Shown: positions 49,534 through 49,823 of the stretch, piece after piece
How the letters are laid out: every line of letters begins with the position of its first letter
How positions within the stretch are numbered: position 1 is the first letter of the stretch
Assembly (NCBI GenBank): GCA_910584125.1
Contig: CAJTXU010000021.1
Location: 1 to 49,823, forward strand
Length of the DNA stretch: 49,823 nucleotides
Source: an uncultured Muribaculaceae bacterium
Lineage (GTDB): Bacteria > Bacteroidota > Bacteroidia > Bacteroidales > Muribaculaceae
Reading direction: 5' to 3'
The notes under the pieces: generated by a model
What the model was told of the DNA's origin: nothing
Databases searched by the model: none
Seen by the model: only the letters and a program-made list of their open reading frames with translations
Program-made: the position numbers and the translations under genes

Positions 49534-49564
49534 CAAAAATAATAAACATTCCGTTAATACGCAG
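49534..49564 (-). promoter_or_regulatory. Promoter of mini-gene 2 / DUF5053 copy 2
   Basis: CTG (49564-49562), 20 bases, TATTTTTG (49541-49534) on the minus strand, one base off the usual TTG. The layout equals that of copy 1. Confidence 0.6.
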
Positions 49565-49672
49565 GTTTTTCAGCAACTTTTTTTCAAAAAATTTTCTGAC
49601 TTCACAAAATTGCCGGGTCAATAAAAGCCGTTACACAGACGTTGTATATTTACAAACCAACGTATTTTTTTA

Positions 49673-49792
49673 ATGCGATTCTACCGGGAGAAATGCCTTG
49701 TGGCCCTTATGGAAAAACTTGGAGTCTGGATGCCGAGCATACAGATTCAAAAACTTGTGTTCCTGTTGACTGGAAAAGGCGCGTGCGTTTGA
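49673..49792 (+). pseudogene. Truncated 5' fragment of an unknown gene
   Basis: A 39-codon frame reads MRFYREKCLVALMEKLGVW, then MPSIQIQKLVFLLTGKG, and stops at 49790-49792. The helical pattern ending in QKLVFLLT resembles the beginning of larger phage or toxin-antitoxin-associated proteins whose first helices read QKLLFL, so it is probably the start of a longer gene cut off at a TTTGACCCC repeat. An AT-rich leader precedes it. No firm family. Confidence 0.4.
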
Positions 49793-49823
49793 CCCCTTCG
49801 GGCACGCGGGATTTGACCCCTCG
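49787..49823. repeat. TTTGACCCC repeats at the window end
   Basis: TTTGACCCC occurs at 49788-49796 and 49812-49820, and again at the end of the methyltransferase-like gene (48837-48845, within GGGATTTGACCCC, which also occurs at 49808-49820). The array may continue beyond the window. Confidence 0.5.

Noticed and set aside
1..49823. rRNA, tRNA and transposase genes
   Set aside because: No recognisable rRNA segment, cloverleaf with TTCGA-type arm, or transposase catalytic motifs were found by eye. A tRNA scan could still correct this.

Overview
The window looks like a chromosome segment of a Bacteroidales bacterium, most likely of the Muribaculaceae (family placement is inference). The evidence is a complete Bat aerotolerance operon with MoxR and DUF58 partners, a long-form PPi-dependent phosphofructokinase, lipid A and KDO genes, Spi-domain and short C-terminal-tag secreted proteins, Bacteroidetes-type promoters (TTG or TTTG, about 20 bp, then TAnnTTTG), and start codons preceded by A-rich sequence instead of Shine-Dalgarno sites. 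Most genes are on the minus strand.

Bases 1-30,150 are mainly housekeeping. An MBOAT acyltransferase with an SGNH partner is followed by mutS2 and by a small HTH gene with a universal-stress-protein gene. A nine-gene operon (16189 down to 6854) encodes MoxR, a DUF58 protein, a membrane partner, BatA, BatB, BatC, two BatD-type proteins and BatE. thiL follows. Next is an operon of a DHH phosphoesterase, a DUF4827 lipoprotein, glmM, sppA, lpxK and a purine nucleoside phosphorylase gene, ending at a clear terminator at 17507-17533. Then come mtnN, mazG, topB and a Cys-rich small membrane protein, and a plus-strand Sua5/YrdC gene.

Bases 30,150-40,250 mix housekeeping genes (a thioredoxin-like lipoprotein with an MFS transporter, pfp, kdsB) with accessory genes and scars. 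The scars are a deletion remnant joining the start of an hsdM to the end of an hsdR, a 74-bp decayed second copy of the MFS gene 3' end, and an orphan C-terminal tag of a secreted protein. A heptanucleotide repeat abuts the start codon of a lipoprotein gene. A long inverted repeat and a clustered 8-9 bp repeat array lie between genes.

Bases 40,250-49,823 are the most unusual part. A Wadjet-like plasmid/phage defence operon is present as a truncated jetB 3' end, a jetC SMC-like ATPase frame interrupted by two in-frame stop codons, and an intact jetD. It stops at about 44,900, where GC-rich phage-type genes begin on the opposite strand (unknown protein, GH24 lysozyme, two small proteins, a possible holin). 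Beyond them are two paralogous minus-strand cassettes. Each has a promoter, a perfect Shine-Dalgarno site, a 40-46 codon mini-gene, a GC hairpin and a DUF5053-like gene. They flank a plus-strand methyltransferase-like gene that carries a 15-bp coding repeat. No rRNA, tRNA, CRISPR array or transposase gene was recognised.
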